Part shown: positions 20,671-29,665 of the stretch, piece after piece
How positions within the stretch are numbered: the stretch's first letter is position 1
Layout: each line of letters starts with the position of its first letter
Assembly (NCBI RefSeq): GCF_008370495.1
Contig: NZ_VTUX01000009.1
Span: forward strand, 376 to 64,375
DNA length: 64,000 bases
Source of the DNA: Pseudohalioglobus sediminis
Lineage (GTDB): Bacteria; Pseudomonadota; Gammaproteobacteria; Pseudomonadales; Halieaceae
Reading direction: 5' to 3'
The notes under the pieces: model-generated
What the model was told of the DNA's origin: nothing
Database searches by the model: none
What the model saw: the letters and a program-made list of their open reading frames with translations, nothing else
Translations under genes and position numbers: made by a program

Positions 20671-21138
20671 ATGCACTACCAGTATTTTGAAAGCCCCGTG
20701 GGTCGCCTGCGCCTGCTGTCATACGGAACCTCGCTTGCTGCCATTGAGTTTGAGAATCTACAGGCCGAACGTGCGGATAGCAGCGAGCGTGCGGACGCGG
20801 TGCTCACTGAGTGCGCGCGGCAGCTCGATGCCTATTTCAGTGGCAACAGGCGGGATTTTGCCTTGCCATTGGCCCCGGGCGGCACCGCGTTCCAACAGCA
20901 GGTCTGGCGGGCCCTGGCCGATATTCCCTATGGCGAATTGCGCAGCTACCGGGACATTGCCAGGGTGATCGGCAGGCCCAAAGCGATGCGTGCGGTGGGG
21001 GCGGCCAACGGCCGCAACCCCATACCGATCGTGGTGCCCTGTCACCGGGTGATAGGCAGTAACGGTTCACTGACCGGATTTGCGGGGGGACTCGAAGCCA
21101 AGCGCGTGTTGCTAGCCCTTGAGGGCATTGAACTATAG
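20671..21138 (+). CDS. ogt: Methylated-DNA-[protein]-cysteine S-methyltransferase
   Basis: A suicide repair protein that transfers the alkyl group from O6-alkylguanine to its own cysteine. It has 155 residues, the Ogt/AGT core. The active site is Cys124 in VVPCHRVIG; the helix-turn-helix FQQQVWRALADIPYGELRSY and the arginine-finger region GRPKAMRAVGAANGRNPI are intact. The start ATG is at 20671 with AGGAG upstream. It follows the Ada-AlkA fusion by two bases, so the pair is an alkylation-response operon that divides the functions of E. coli Ada and AlkA differently. Confidence 0.94.
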   Translation: MHYQYFESPVGRLRLLSYGTSLAAIEFENLQAERADSSERADAVLTECARQLDAYFSGNRRDFALPLAPGGTAFQQQVWRALADIPYGELRSYRDIARVIGRPKAMRAVGAANGRNPIPIVVPCHRVIGSNGSLTGFAGGLEAKRVLLALEGIEL

Positions 21139-21175
21139 CGCCTCAGCGGCGTTTCACACGGCTCGCATCAGCAGC

Positions 21176-22069
21176 TCAGAGACTGCCGGCGACGAAGCTG
21201 ATCCAGGCCGCTTCCTTGATAAAACCCTTGCCATAGTCGGCGTAATCAGGCCCGAGGCCCTGGGCTGTGATGTCTTCTACCGACTTGCCTTCCTGCAGCA
21301 GTTTCGACACCTGCTCGGCGCTGGACTTGATGGCGGCCAGGTCGGCCTGCAGGTCGTCCCTGGTGCTCAACGGGCCATGCCCGGGCACAACCACGGTATT
21401 TTCGTCCATCATGGTGAGGGCTTTCTCAACGTTGGCGATAAAGCCGAAAACATTGCCGCCCGAGCCCAGATCAACGAACGGGAACGCCCCGGCGAAGTAG
21501 TGGTCGCCCATGTGCACCACGTTTTGCTCGGTGAAAAACACCATCGAGTCGCCGTCGGTGTGGCCGCTGGGAAAATGCTGTACCTGCAGGGTATCGCCGT
21601 TGAAGCGCACGGCGATTGCATCCGCATACGTCACCACCGGCAAGGCAGCCGGCGGACTGGGCTCAACCACGCGGTCGAAGGCCTTCATTTCCTGGCGCGT
21701 GCTCATACGCTGGTAGATGTTTTCGTGTGCCAGGATCACGGTGCCCTGCTCACCCCAGTAAAAATTGCCGCCCACATGATCGAAGTGCCAATGGGTATTG
21801 AGCAGGAAGCGGGGCGCGTCCTCGGAAGATTTGAGACCTGCCAGCGCCTCGGCATGGGCTTCGGCGTACTCGGCGTAGTCGGAATCAATCAGCAGCACGC
21901 CGTCATTGCCCACGGATGCCACCACGTTGCCACCCCGCCCCTTGAGCATGTAGAGCGGACCCTTTATCGGCGTGACGTTTACAGAGGGGCTGCTTGCTTC
22001 CTTGGCCACGGCTGCACCGGCAACCAATACCAGGCCAAGGCCAGCCACGAGGGAGAGAGTCTTGTTCAT
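21176..22069 (-). CDS. Secreted metallo-beta-lactamase-fold hydrolase
   Basis: A 297-residue protein with a signal peptide (residues 1-22, ending AAVAK) and an MBL fold. Zinc ligands are visible: HWHFDH with H93, H95, D97 and H98, SGHTDGDS, MGDHYF with the bridging Asp, and PGHG. It resembles periplasmic MBL hydrolases of unknown substrate. There is no evidence that it is a true beta-lactamase. It lies on the minus strand 37 bp from the end of ogt, and downstream of a DUF465 gene 21 bp away, possibly in one operon. Confidence 0.86.
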   Translation of the reverse strand: MNKTLSLVAGLGLVLVAGAAVAKEASSPSVNVTPIKGPLYMLKGRGGNVVASVGNDGVLLIDSDYAEYAEAHAEALAGLKSSEDAPRFLLNTHWHFDHVGGNFYWGEQGTVILAHENIYQRMSTRQEMKAFDRVVEPSPPAALPVVTYADAIAVRFNGDTLQVQHFPSGHTDGDSMVFFTEQNVVHMGDHYFAGAFPFVDLGSGGNVFGFIANVEKALTMMDENTVVVPGHGPLSTRDDLQADLAAIKSSAEQVSKLLQEGKSVEDITAQGLGPDYADYGKGFIKEAAWISFVAGSL

Positions 22070-22090
22070 GATGCAGTTCCTGTGCTGTGA

Positions 22091-22342
22091 TCAGGCGTTC
22101 AAATCGGGAATCATATCGTCCTTGAGCCGCTCGATTGCGTCCTTGAGACGCAGTTTTTCTTTCTTCAGCCGCTGCAGCAGGATCTGGTTCTGGTAGGGGT
22201 ACTGGTACATCTCGTGGATACGCGCATCCAGGGTACGATGCTTGGTCTGCAATTCCAGCAACCGCATGGCAGGCGTCATCACCTCGTTGGCGGCTTCTTC
22301 CGCGGCGTCACCATTCGGGCCTGTATGGTTATTGTCTGTCAT
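22091..22342 (-). CDS. DUF465 (YdcH-like) small coiled-coil protein
   Basis: An 83-residue protein. The C-terminal 55 residues form the DUF465 signature: paired helices LELQTKHRTLDARIHEM and ILLQRLKKEKLRLKDAIERL with a loop between. The N-terminal 25 residues are acidic and low in complexity. The function of the family is unknown. It is preceded by cysQ on the same strand 87 bp upstream, with no recognised site in the gap. Confidence 0.85.
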   Translation of the reverse strand: MTDNNHTGPNGDAAEEAANEVMTPAMRLLELQTKHRTLDARIHEMYQYPYQNQILLQRLKKEKLRLKDAIERLKDDMIPDLNA

Positions 22343-22429
22343 GCAATCATCTTATCCACGGCGAGCGCTGCAACGTCAGTCTGCAACTCTATACCCACTT
22401 CGTTTGCCGGCACAAGCCTTCTCATCAAA

Positions 22430-23287
22430 CTAGCCCGCGGATGTTTTTACCCGGGCCAGCAATTGCTGCCACAGGGGGTGGACAGGATCTGCCAACGCCA
22501 GAAAATTGGGGCTTAACAGGGTATCCCGCCGATTATACGTCAGGGCCTTGCCATCGAGACCCAATAAAGCGCCGCCTGCAGCCTCCAGTAGCGCCTGCCC
22601 CGCCGCCGTATCCCACTCACAACAGGGCGAAAAACGCGGGTAGATATCTCCCTCACCGGCTGCCAACTGGCAGAACTTGAGGGCACTACCGCTGTTGTCC
22701 CGGTGGATGTCGTCCCACTGCTCCTCGAGCCACTGCAGGCAGCTTTGCAGGCGCTGGCCTTTGTGACGCCTGCTGGCCAGTATCGTCATCGGCTCGCCGT
22801 CACGCAACGGCCGGGTCGCAAGTTCGGTGACCTCACCCGACTTCATATCGAAGCTGCGCGCCGAGTGACCGGGGATGCCCACGTAGGCCAGCTCAGGCAA
22901 GGGCAGGTAAATCATGCCCAGCACTGGCCGATGCTCCACTATCAGTGCGATGTTGATAGTGAATTCACCGGTGCGCCCGAGAAATTCCTTGGTGCCGTCA
23001 AGCGGATCTACCAGCCAGAACACCGGCCACTGGCGACGGTCAGCTGCCTCTTTTTCAGTGGACTCTTCCGAGAGTATGGGGATGGCGGGGGTGATCGCCG
23101 ACAACCCCTCGCACAGCAGTCGGTGCGAGGCAATATCCGCCCTGGTCAGGGGTGAGTCGTCGCCCTTGGCGGAGTATTCATCGGCACCGGGGGCGTGGTA
23201 GTGCTCACAAATCACCCGCCCTGCCTGCTGGCAGAGAGTCAGCAGGGGCGAGACCAGATCCGGGAGTTGAGGTGAGGCGATGTCCAT
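22430..23287 (-). CDS. cysQ: 3'(2'),5'-bisphosphate nucleotidase
   Basis: CysQ hydrolyses 3'-phosphoadenosine 5'-phosphate (PAP), the by-product of PAPS use, to AMP. It has 285 residues from the ATG at 23287 (a TTG at 23299 is possible). Metal-site motifs of the inositol monophosphatase superfamily are present: EESTEKE, WLVDPLDGTKEF and CEWDTAAGQALLEAAGG. PAP recycling is relevant because a PAPS-type sulfotransferase is encoded at 33.7-34.5 kb. It is divergent from yrfG. Confidence 0.93.
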   Translation of the reverse strand: MDIASPQLPDLVSPLLTLCQQAGRVICEHYHAPGADEYSAKGDDSPLTRADIASHRLLCEGLSAITPAIPILSEESTEKEAADRRQWPVFWLVDPLDGTKEFLGRTGEFTINIALIVEHRPVLGMIYLPLPELAYVGIPGHSARSFDMKSGEVTELATRPLRDGEPMTILASRRHKGQRLQSCLQWLEEQWDDIHRDNSGSALKFCQLAAGEGDIYPRFSPCCEWDTAAGQALLEAAGGALLGLDGKALTYNRRDTLLSPNFLALADPVHPLWQQLLARVKTSAG

Positions 23288-23378
23288 AGGGCGCCACAAT
23301 TATACCCGGCAAACGCGCGGGATGCGTGTGCAGCGTCAACTTGGCATAATCCAGCCTGCGTGCAACGGGAGTGCTGGC

Positions 23379-24044
23379 ATGATCGACTGGGACCAAATTG
23401 ATACCGTATTGCTGGATATGGACGGCACCCTCCTGGACCTGCACTTCGACAACTATTTCTGGATGCAGCACGTGCCGCGGGTGTACGCGCAGCAGCATCG
23501 GCTCAGCGAGGAGGAATCCGCGGAGAAGTTGCATACTGAATTCAGCATCGACCAGGGCACACTGGACTGGTACTCACTGGATTACTGGTCTGAACGTCTG
23601 CAACTGGATATTCCCGCCCTGAAGCGCGAACTGAAGCACATGGTCAGTGTGCGGCCCCACGTGACGGAATTCCTAACCCGGCTGCACCATTCCCACCGGG
23701 ACGTGGTGATGGTCACGAATGCTCACCGCAAGACACTCGACATCAAGATGGACCATGTCGATATCACCGGCTGGTTTGACCGCGTCGTGGTATCACATGA
23801 ACTCGATGCCGCCAAGGAAGAGCAGGCATTCTGGCACCGGCTGCAAGCCCTGCACCCGTTCAACCCGGAGCGCACACTGCTGGTGGATGACACCGAGCGG
23901 GTACTGGACTCCGCGCGAGACTACGGCATTGCCCACCTCCTCACCCTGCTGCAGCCGGACAGCCAGCGACAGAAACGTATCGACACGCGCTTCCCGGGCA
24001 TTCATCATTTCGATGAAATCATGCCGGACACCCGGCAGCCATGA
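23379..24044 (+). CDS. yrfG: GMP/IMP 5'-nucleotidase, HAD family
   Basis: A 221-residue HAD hydrolase. Motif I is LLDMDGTLLDLHFDNYFW, motif II lies in VVMVTNAHRKT and the motif IV acidic pair is in LLVDDTERVL. The opening, with the LDLHFDNYFW extension, is characteristic of YrfG, which dephosphorylates GMP and IMP. It precedes hslR by 33 bp, as in E. coli and Pseudomonas. The nudE gene often found beside it is absent here. Confidence 0.9.
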   Translation: MIDWDQIDTVLLDMDGTLLDLHFDNYFWMQHVPRVYAQQHRLSEEESAEKLHTEFSIDQGTLDWYSLDYWSERLQLDIPALKRELKHMVSVRPHVTEFLTRLHHSHRDVVMVTNAHRKTLDIKMDHVDITGWFDRVVVSHELDAAKEEQAFWHRLQALHPFNPERTLLVDDTERVLDSARDYGIAHLLTLLQPDSQRQKRIDTRFPGIHHFDEIMPDTRQP

Positions 24045-24077
24045 GGCCGGCCCCACGCCACCGACAGGACATCGGCA

Positions 24078-24473
24078 ATGACTGAACACACGCTCGACAA
24101 ACTGCGCCTCGACAAATGGTTGTGGGCAGCACGCTTCTTCAAGACCCGCAGCCTGGCCAAGGCGGCGATCGAGGGCGGCAAAGTCCATCTGGGCGGCCAG
24201 CGGGTCAAGGTTTCCCGTGAGATCAGCGTCGGTGACACCCTGCAGATACGCCAGGGCTGGGACGAGAAAGTCGTGGTGGTAGAAGCGCTTTCAGACCAAC
24301 GTCGCGGAGCACCGGAGGCAGCCAGTTTGTATCGCGAAACGGCGGAAAGTCTGGCCCGACGTGAGGCCGATGCCGCGGCGCGCAAGGCCGCAGGGGGCAT
24401 GATCGACCGCCCCGCCTCCCGGCCCACGAAAAAACAGCGGCGCCAGATTCACAGGTTCAAGGAAGGTTCGTAA
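24078..24473 (+). CDS. hslR: Heat-shock protein 15, S4-domain ribosome-rescue factor
   Basis: Hsp15 binds free 50S subunits carrying peptidyl-tRNA. A 131-residue protein: the S4 RNA-binding domain occupies residues 8-70 (LRLDKWLWAARFFKTRSLA, then GGKVHLGGQRVKVS), followed by a basic tail (RPTKKQRRQIHRFK). It lies downstream of yrfG. Its 3' end overlaps the convergent diguanylate cyclase gene by 25 bp. Confidence 0.93.
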   Translation: MTEHTLDKLRLDKWLWAARFFKTRSLAKAAIEGGKVHLGGQRVKVSREISVGDTLQIRQGWDEKVVVVEALSDQRRGAPEAASLYRETAESLARREADAAARKAAGGMIDRPASRPTKKQRRQIHRFKEGS

Positions 24474-25675
24474 CGCCCCGCTACCGCGATGCGGTTCCTG
24501 CCTGCCTTCTTGGCCTTATACAGGGCCTGGTCGGCCCTCGATATGAGCTCGGCCGGCAGCAGTTCGCCCTCGGGCTGCACCGTGACCAGGCCCTGGCTCA
24601 CCGTAATCACGTCTGCCGCACCCGAGCTCTCATGCGGAATCTTCTCGTCTTCAACCATGTCTTTCAGCCGGTTGGCGGTGCGCAGGGCTGAATCCGGCTC
24701 GGCACCGGGCAGGATCAGCACAAATTCCTCGCCGCCATAGCGGGCTACCACCTCACCGGCACGGGAGCTCGCCTGCTGCATCAAATCGGCCAGTTTCTGC
24801 AAGACCAGGTCACCGGCCGGGTGGCCGTAGGTGTCGTTGTAATTCTTGAAAAAGTCCACGTCCAGCAGGATCAGCGAAACGAAACCGCCGCTGCGGCGCG
24901 CCCGGTTGATTTCCTCTTTCAGGGCGCGATTGACCACGCGGCGATTCCCCAGCCCAGTCAACTCATCGATATTGGCCAGGTCTGTGAGCTGCCTGCGGGC
25001 ATCACGCAATTGCCGGTTTCTGTCACGCAGGGAGTTGGTGATGTCCGCCAGTTCCTGCGACATGGTCTCTCGTTCCCAGTTGAGCACGATCATGTTGCGG
25101 AAGGACCGGTAGAGTCGGTCACAGACCACCACCAGGACAGCGCAGAATGCCAGCAGGCCCAGGCCGATCAACAGGTTGTAGGGTTGCTCCCAGTAGTGTG
25201 CCAGGCTCCACCAGGCAATCGGCCAGATGGCGGCAAACAGGTAGGCGATGAAGTACTCGCGAATGATCACGGAAAACCCGACCGAGATCGCGGTGATCAT
25301 CAGGATCAGCAGCAGGAAGGTGTACTGCATGGTGATGGGCACGTGGTGCGCGGCAAAAATGTAGACACCGGCCCAGATCGCACCCGTGGCCGCAGCGCCG
25401 GCAATCAGGCGCAGGTACACGCCGCGGGCATTGGTCAGGTAGCTGCGACTGACCAGCGCGTTGCTCATTTGCAGCGAGCGCAGTAACAGCAGGATCAGGA
25501 AAGCCGCGGCCCAGAGCAGGATAACAGTGATATCCAGGAATGGCCAGAACATGGCAATCGTCGCCGCCACCCCGATCAGGTGCGCGGTCACGGTAGCCAG
25601 CTGTCCGTTCTGCATCAGCAGCTCAAGCTGGGAGGAGAATAGCTCCTCCCTGGGGATGCGACGTTGGTAAATCAT
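24449..25675 (-). CDS. Membrane diguanylate cyclase (GGDEF domain)
   Basis: A 408-residue protein that makes c-di-GMP from two GTP. About six transmembrane helices (residues 30-190) form an N-terminal sensor of no recognised type. A coiled-coil linker (about 195-240) leads to the GGDEF domain, with DELTGLGNRR and the active-site GGEEF at 314-318. The allosteric I-site, normally RxxD five residues before GGEEF, reads RAGE (305-308), a conservative D to E change that may weaken product inhibition. A possible c-di-GMP receptor (PilZ) is at 62.4 kb. Confidence 0.93.
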   Translation of the reverse strand: MIYQRRIPREELFSSQLELLMQNGQLATVTAHLIGVAATIAMFWPFLDITVILLWAAAFLILLLLRSLQMSNALVSRSYLTNARGVYLRLIAGAAATGAIWAGVYIFAAHHVPITMQYTFLLLILMITAISVGFSVIIREYFIAYLFAAIWPIAWWSLAHYWEQPYNLLIGLGLLAFCAVLVVVCDRLYRSFRNMIVLNWERETMSQELADITNSLRDRNRQLRDARRQLTDLANIDELTGLGNRRVVNRALKEEINRARRSGGFVSLILLDVDFFKNYNDTYGHPAGDLVLQKLADLMQQASSRAGEVVARYGGEEFVLILPGAEPDSALRTANRLKDMVEDEKIPHESSGAADVITVSQGLVTVQPEGELLPAELISRADQALYKAKKAGRNRIAVAGRYEPSLNL

Positions 25676-25822
25676 GCATTTATCCTACATCTCAGCCATG
25701 GAAATCATACACACTCGTGGTAAAGCTGCGACCCAGGTCACACCCTGAATGGGGCATTCATTGCCCCGCGCGCCTGATTCGGCGACACTTGCAGCAGACC
25801 GAAGAGGGGGATAACGGCCAGT

Positions 25823-26545
25823 TTGATTGCCTGGAAAACATTGCGCACCGTGTGCCTGGTGCTGCTGCTAATACCCATTGTGCACCTGGTGTACCTGGTG
25901 TCGCGGGATACGCTCGCCTCCCTGAACAGCTCTCCCGAGGCCTGGGCCGTCGAGGTCGATGCCTATGTACGCGAGGATCGCACCTCCAAACTCCCAAGTG
26001 ATCCCATCGTGGTCATTGGCGGGCGCCGGGTAAAGCTCTGGCGGGGGCTTGCTGACATCATGGCGCCCAGGCCGGTGCTGATGCGCGGTCTGGGCGAGGC
26101 CACGGTGGATGACCTGGTGCATCACTATGAGCGGCTCGTCGCCTTTTACCAGCCCGACACCGTGGTAGTGCTGCCAAGCAACAGCGAATTCCACATACGC
26201 GCCAACAAGGACGCGGAGAGTGTCGTCAGAAGCATCCGCGAGTTGATCCAGCTCGACACCTCCATGGCCGACACCCGCCGGTTCGTGATCATCACGCCGA
26301 TCAAGACACCACTCTATCCCGCGGATGTGCCTGTGATCGACGAGGCGTTTGCACTGCTGCAGACAATGGCTCGCAAGCATGACCATGTCTCGGTGCTGAA
26401 CGCCAACTCACTGCTCAGCAGGCCCGATGGCATGCCCAATCCGGCCTACTACCGCGCTGATGGCGTCAACCTCAATGAACACGGCTACCTGCGCCTGTCT
26501 GTGCTGCTGCAGACAGAGCTGGACAAGCACTCGCCGCCAGGCTAG
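25823..26545 (+). CDS. SGNH/GDSL-like membrane-anchored protein, probably without catalytic Ser
   Basis: A 240-residue protein with one N-terminal transmembrane anchor (about residues 8-26). The remainder follows the SGNH hydrolase pattern: a first strand IVVIGGRRV, a block II-like RGLGEATVDDLV, a block III-like VVVLPSNSEF and a C-terminal DGVNLNEHGY holding the D-x-x-H-like pair. In block I the usual GDS is GGR (residues 66-68), so the nucleophile appears lost. The start is a TTG at 25823 after a purine-rich AGAGGGGGA; GTG at about 25850 is possible. It precedes dxs by 52 bp. Confidence 0.6.
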   Translation: MIAWKTLRTVCLVLLLIPIVHLVYLVSRDTLASLNSSPEAWAVEVDAYVREDRTSKLPSDPIVVIGGRRVKLWRGLADIMAPRPVLMRGLGEATVDDLVHHYERLVAFYQPDTVVVLPSNSEFHIRANKDAESVVRSIRELIQLDTSMADTRRFVIITPIKTPLYPADVPVIDEAFALLQTMARKHDHVSVLNANSLLSRPDGMPNPAYYRADGVNLNEHGYLRLSVLLQTELDKHSPPG

Positions 26546-26597
26546 AAATGCGCCCACAGCGCCCCACAGCCCCCGCGATATGGGATAGAATGGGCCC

Positions 26598-28556
26598 ATG
26601 TTTCTGGAAATACCCACGACAGCCCCGGACACACCCCTGCTCAACGCCATCGATGGCGGGCGCCGCCCTGCCGACCTGAGCACTGACGAGTTGCTGCAAC
26701 TGGCCAAAGAGTTGCGGGCCTACCTGCTGTACAGTGTGGGCCAGTCCGGCGGCCACTTCGGGGCCGGTCTGGGGGTAGTTGAGCTGACCATCGCCCTGCA
26801 CCACGTTTTTAATACGCCTGATGACCGGATCGTGTGGGATGTGGGTCACCAGACCTATCCCCATAAAATTCTCACCGGGCGCATGCAGCAGATGCACAGT
26901 ATGCGCCATGCCGGCGGCCTCTCCGGCTTCCCCAAACGCAGCGAGAGTGAGTACGACACCTTTGGCGTCGGACACTCATCTACCAGCATTTCTGCGGCAA
27001 TGGGCATGGCGCTGGCAGCACGCCAGCAGGAGCAACAGCGCAAGGTAATAGCCGTCATTGGCGACGGCGCCATCACCGGGGGTATGGCCTTTGAAGCGCT
27101 GGCTCACGCCGGGCACGAGCGCCCCGACATGCTGGTGATTCTCAATGACAACCAGATGTCCATCGGCCACAACACTGGCGGCCTGGCCAACTATTTTGCC
27201 AAGATCTGGGCGACCAAGACCTACCTCGGCATGCGCGAGCGCTCCAAGCGTTTCCTGGAGCGCTTCAGTTTCCTCTGGGAATGGGCCAAGCGCACCGAAG
27301 AGCATATGAAAGGCATGGTTGCCCCGAGCACCATGTTCGAGGAGCTCGGCTTTCACTACATCGGTCCCCTGGACGGCCATGACCTGCCCCAGCTTGTGAA
27401 AACGCTGGAGAACATGAAAGACCTGGAGGGTCCCCAGTTCCTGCATATCCGCACGGTGAAAGGCAAGGGTTTCACGCCGGCCGAGGACGACCCCGTGGGT
27501 TATCACGCGCTCAACAAGGTCGAAGCCAAGCCTGCCAGCGAGGCGCCGGTGGCGCCACCGCCGAAAGCGCCAAAATACCAGGATGTATTTGGCCAGTGGT
27601 TGTGCGATATGGCAGAGCAGGATGAGCGCCTGGTGGGAATTACCCCCGCCATGTGTGAAGGCTCGGGCATGGTGGAGTTTGCACAACGTTTTCCGGAACG
27701 CTACTTTGACGTCGCCATTGCCGAGCAGCATGCGGTCACGCTCGCCGCGGGCATGGCCTGCGACGGCCTGAAACCGGTGGTTGCCATTTATTCAACCTTC
27801 CTGCAGCGCGGCTACGACCAACTGATACACGATGTTGCCCTGCAGAACCTGGACGTGACCTTCGGCATCGACCGTGCCGGACTGGTTGGCCAGGACGGCC
27901 CGACGCATCACGGCGCTTTTGATCTCAGCTTCCTGCGCTGCATTCCCAACATGGTGATCGGCGCCCCCTCGGACGAGAATGAATGCCGGCAGATGCTGTA
28001 CACCGCGTTCCAGCACCCGGGACCGGCAGCGGTGCGGTATCCACGGGGCACAGGTACCGGCGCAGCGATTGCCAGTGAGATGGCGTCCCTGGAAATCGGC
28101 AAGGCAGCGCCGCTCCGGGATGGCGAGAACGTGGCGATCCTCAATTTTGGCACCTTGCTTGCCGCCGCCAGTGAAGCAGCCGACGAACTGGACGCGAGTC
28201 TCGTGGACATGCGCTGGGTGAAGCCGCTGGATGAGGAACTGACACTGGCCCTGGCATCACGCCATGCACTACTGGTCACAGTGGAAGAAAACGCCGTGGC
28301 CGGAGGCGCGGGGGCCGCAGTCAGTGAATTACTCGCACGCAATGCTGTGGATACCCCGGTCCTGCACCTGGGCCTGCACGACGAGTTTATCGAGCACGGC
28401 GAGCACGCTGAACAATTACGGGACTTGCGCCTGGATGCCCGCGGGATAGTCGAACAGGTGAACGAGCGCCTCGCCAGACTGGCCGGGAGCACCACGCCGC
28501 CACGGAATATCACCGAGCATCCGGCAGCAGCCAAAGCGCGACAACAGGGCAGTTGA
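26598..28556 (+). CDS. dxs: 1-Deoxy-D-xylulose-5-phosphate synthase
   Basis: A thiamine-diphosphate enzyme that condenses pyruvate and glyceraldehyde 3-phosphate, the first step of the MEP isoprenoid pathway. It has 652 residues. Visible: [15 protein letters not shown], the cofactor motif [14 protein letters not shown]...[15 protein letters not shown], and the transketolase-like C-terminal half with [14 protein letters not shown] and [21 protein letters not shown] box at 26586-26591 ends only 6 bp before the ATG. ispA of the same pathway lies 11.5 kb downstream, separated by polysaccharide genes; these genes are usually adjacent. Confidence 0.97.
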   Translation: MFLEIPTTAPDTPLLNAIDGGRRPADLSTDELLQLAKELRAYLLYSVGQSGGHFGAGLGVVELTIALHHVFNTPDDRIVWDVGHQTYPHKILTGRMQQMHSMRHAGGLSGFPKRSESEYDTFGVGHSSTSISAAMGMALAARQQEQQRKVIAVIGDGAITGGMAFEALAHAGHERPDMLVILNDNQMSIGHNTGGLANYFAKIWATKTYLGMRERSKRFLERFSFLWEWAKRTEEHMKGMVAPSTMFEELGFHYIGPLDGHDLPQLVKTLENMKDLEGPQFLHIRTVKGKGFTPAEDDPVGYHALNKVEAKPASEAPVAPPPKAPKYQDVFGQWLCDMAEQDERLVGITPAMCEGSGMVEFAQRFPERYFDVAIAEQHAVTLAAGMACDGLKPVVAIYSTFLQRGYDQLIHDVALQNLDVTFGIDRAGLVGQDGPTHHGAFDLSFLRCIPNMVIGAPSDENECRQMLYTAFQHPGPAAVRYPRGTGTGAAIASEMASLEIGKAAPLRDGENVAILNFGTLLAAASEAADELDASLVDMRWVKPLDEELTLALASRHALLVTVEENAVAGGAGAAVSELLARNAVDTPVLHLGLHDEFIEHGEHAEQLRDLRLDARGIVEQVNERLARLAGSTTPPRNITEHPAAAKARQQGS

Positions 28557-28579
28557 TCCTCACAGAGTACCCCGCTCCT

Positions 28580-29665
28580 ATGATCCACGTTTTTATTGGC
28601 ACCAAGGCCCAGCTTATCAAGATGGCGCCGGTGATGGTTGAGCTACAGAATCGCAACATACCCTACAACTTCATATTCAGTGGGCAACACCAGGCCACCG
28701 TTGCCAATATCCGCGAAGAGTTCGGTCTCAAGGAACCGGACATCACGCTGTACGAGGGGCGCGATATCACCGGCATCATCCAGATGCTGTTCTGGGCCAT
28801 GCGCATCATTTTCTTCTCGCTCGCAAACCGTGACAAGGTCTGGCAGGGAGACAAGGGTGGCATCGTGCTCAACCATGGCGATACCTTTTCCACGCTGCTG
28901 GGTTCGCTGCTGGCGAGGATTTCAGGACAAAAGTCGGCACATGTGGAATCAGGGCTCCGATCGTTCAACCTGTTTCACCCGTTTCCCGAAGAACTGACCC
29001 GCATCCTCACCTTCAACCTCTCCAACATGTACTTCGCCCCGGGCCCCTGGGCCCTGTCAAACCTTGAGAAGTACCGGGGCATCAAGGTAGACACCGTTCA
29101 CAACACGCTGCTGGATGCACTGCGCATCAGCGAGAGCAATGTAAACCAGGCCGAGGTGGACATTCCTGAAGGTGAATACGCGGTTGTGTCCCTGCATCGC
29201 TTCGAGAATATCTTTTCCGAGAAGAAGTTGCGGGAGATCGTCGATCTGCTGCTTGCCATCAGCCAGCATTCCAAGCTGCTTTTCATCCTGCATAAACCCA
29301 CCGATGAAAAGCTGACCCACTTCGGCCTCAAGCAACAACTGATAGATGCACCCAATATCGAACTGCGACCCCGCTACAGCTACTTCCAGTTCATCAAACT
29401 GATCAAGAGCGCGGCTTTCGTGGTGACCGATGGCGGCAGTAACCAGGAAGAGTGCCACTACCTGGGCAAGCCCTGCATCATCATGCGTACCACGAGCGAA
29501 CGACAGGAAGGTCTCGGCGAGAATGCGGTCATCAGCAACTATCAATTGCCGGTGATAGAAAAAGTGATTGCAGACCTGCCGTCCTACGCTATTACACCGC
29601 AAGACCTGGACATCTCCCCCAGCAAAATAATCGTCGACGCGCTGATCCCCGACGATGAAAATTGA
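28580..29665 (+). CDS. UDP-N-acetylglucosamine 2-epimerase-like protein (WecB family)
   Basis: A 361-residue GT-B fold protein of the nonphosphorylating epimerase family. Family landmarks are recognisable but altered: GTKAQLIKMAPV (WecB has GTRPEAIKMAP), HVESGLRSFNLFHPFPEE, SLHRFENI, and TDGGSNQEECHYLGKP. The changes suggest a related substrate or a hydrolysing epimerase. It probably supplies an activated ManNAc-type sugar for the glycan made by this cluster. The ATG at 28580 was chosen because an earlier TTG overlaps the dxs stop. It overlaps the next gene by 11 bp. Confidence 0.8.
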   Translation: MIHVFIGTKAQLIKMAPVMVELQNRNIPYNFIFSGQHQATVANIREEFGLKEPDITLYEGRDITGIIQMLFWAMRIIFFSLANRDKVWQGDKGGIVLNHGDTFSTLLGSLLARISGQKSAHVESGLRSFNLFHPFPEELTRILTFNLSNMYFAPGPWALSNLEKYRGIKVDTVHNTLLDALRISESNVNQAEVDIPEGEYAVVSLHRFENIFSEKKLREIVDLLLAISQHSKLLFILHKPTDEKLTHFGLKQQLIDAPNIELRPRYSYFQFIKLIKSAAFVVTDGGSNQEECHYLGKPCIIMRTTSERQEGLGENAVISNYQLPVIEKVIADLPSYAITPQDLDISPSKIIVDALIPDDEN

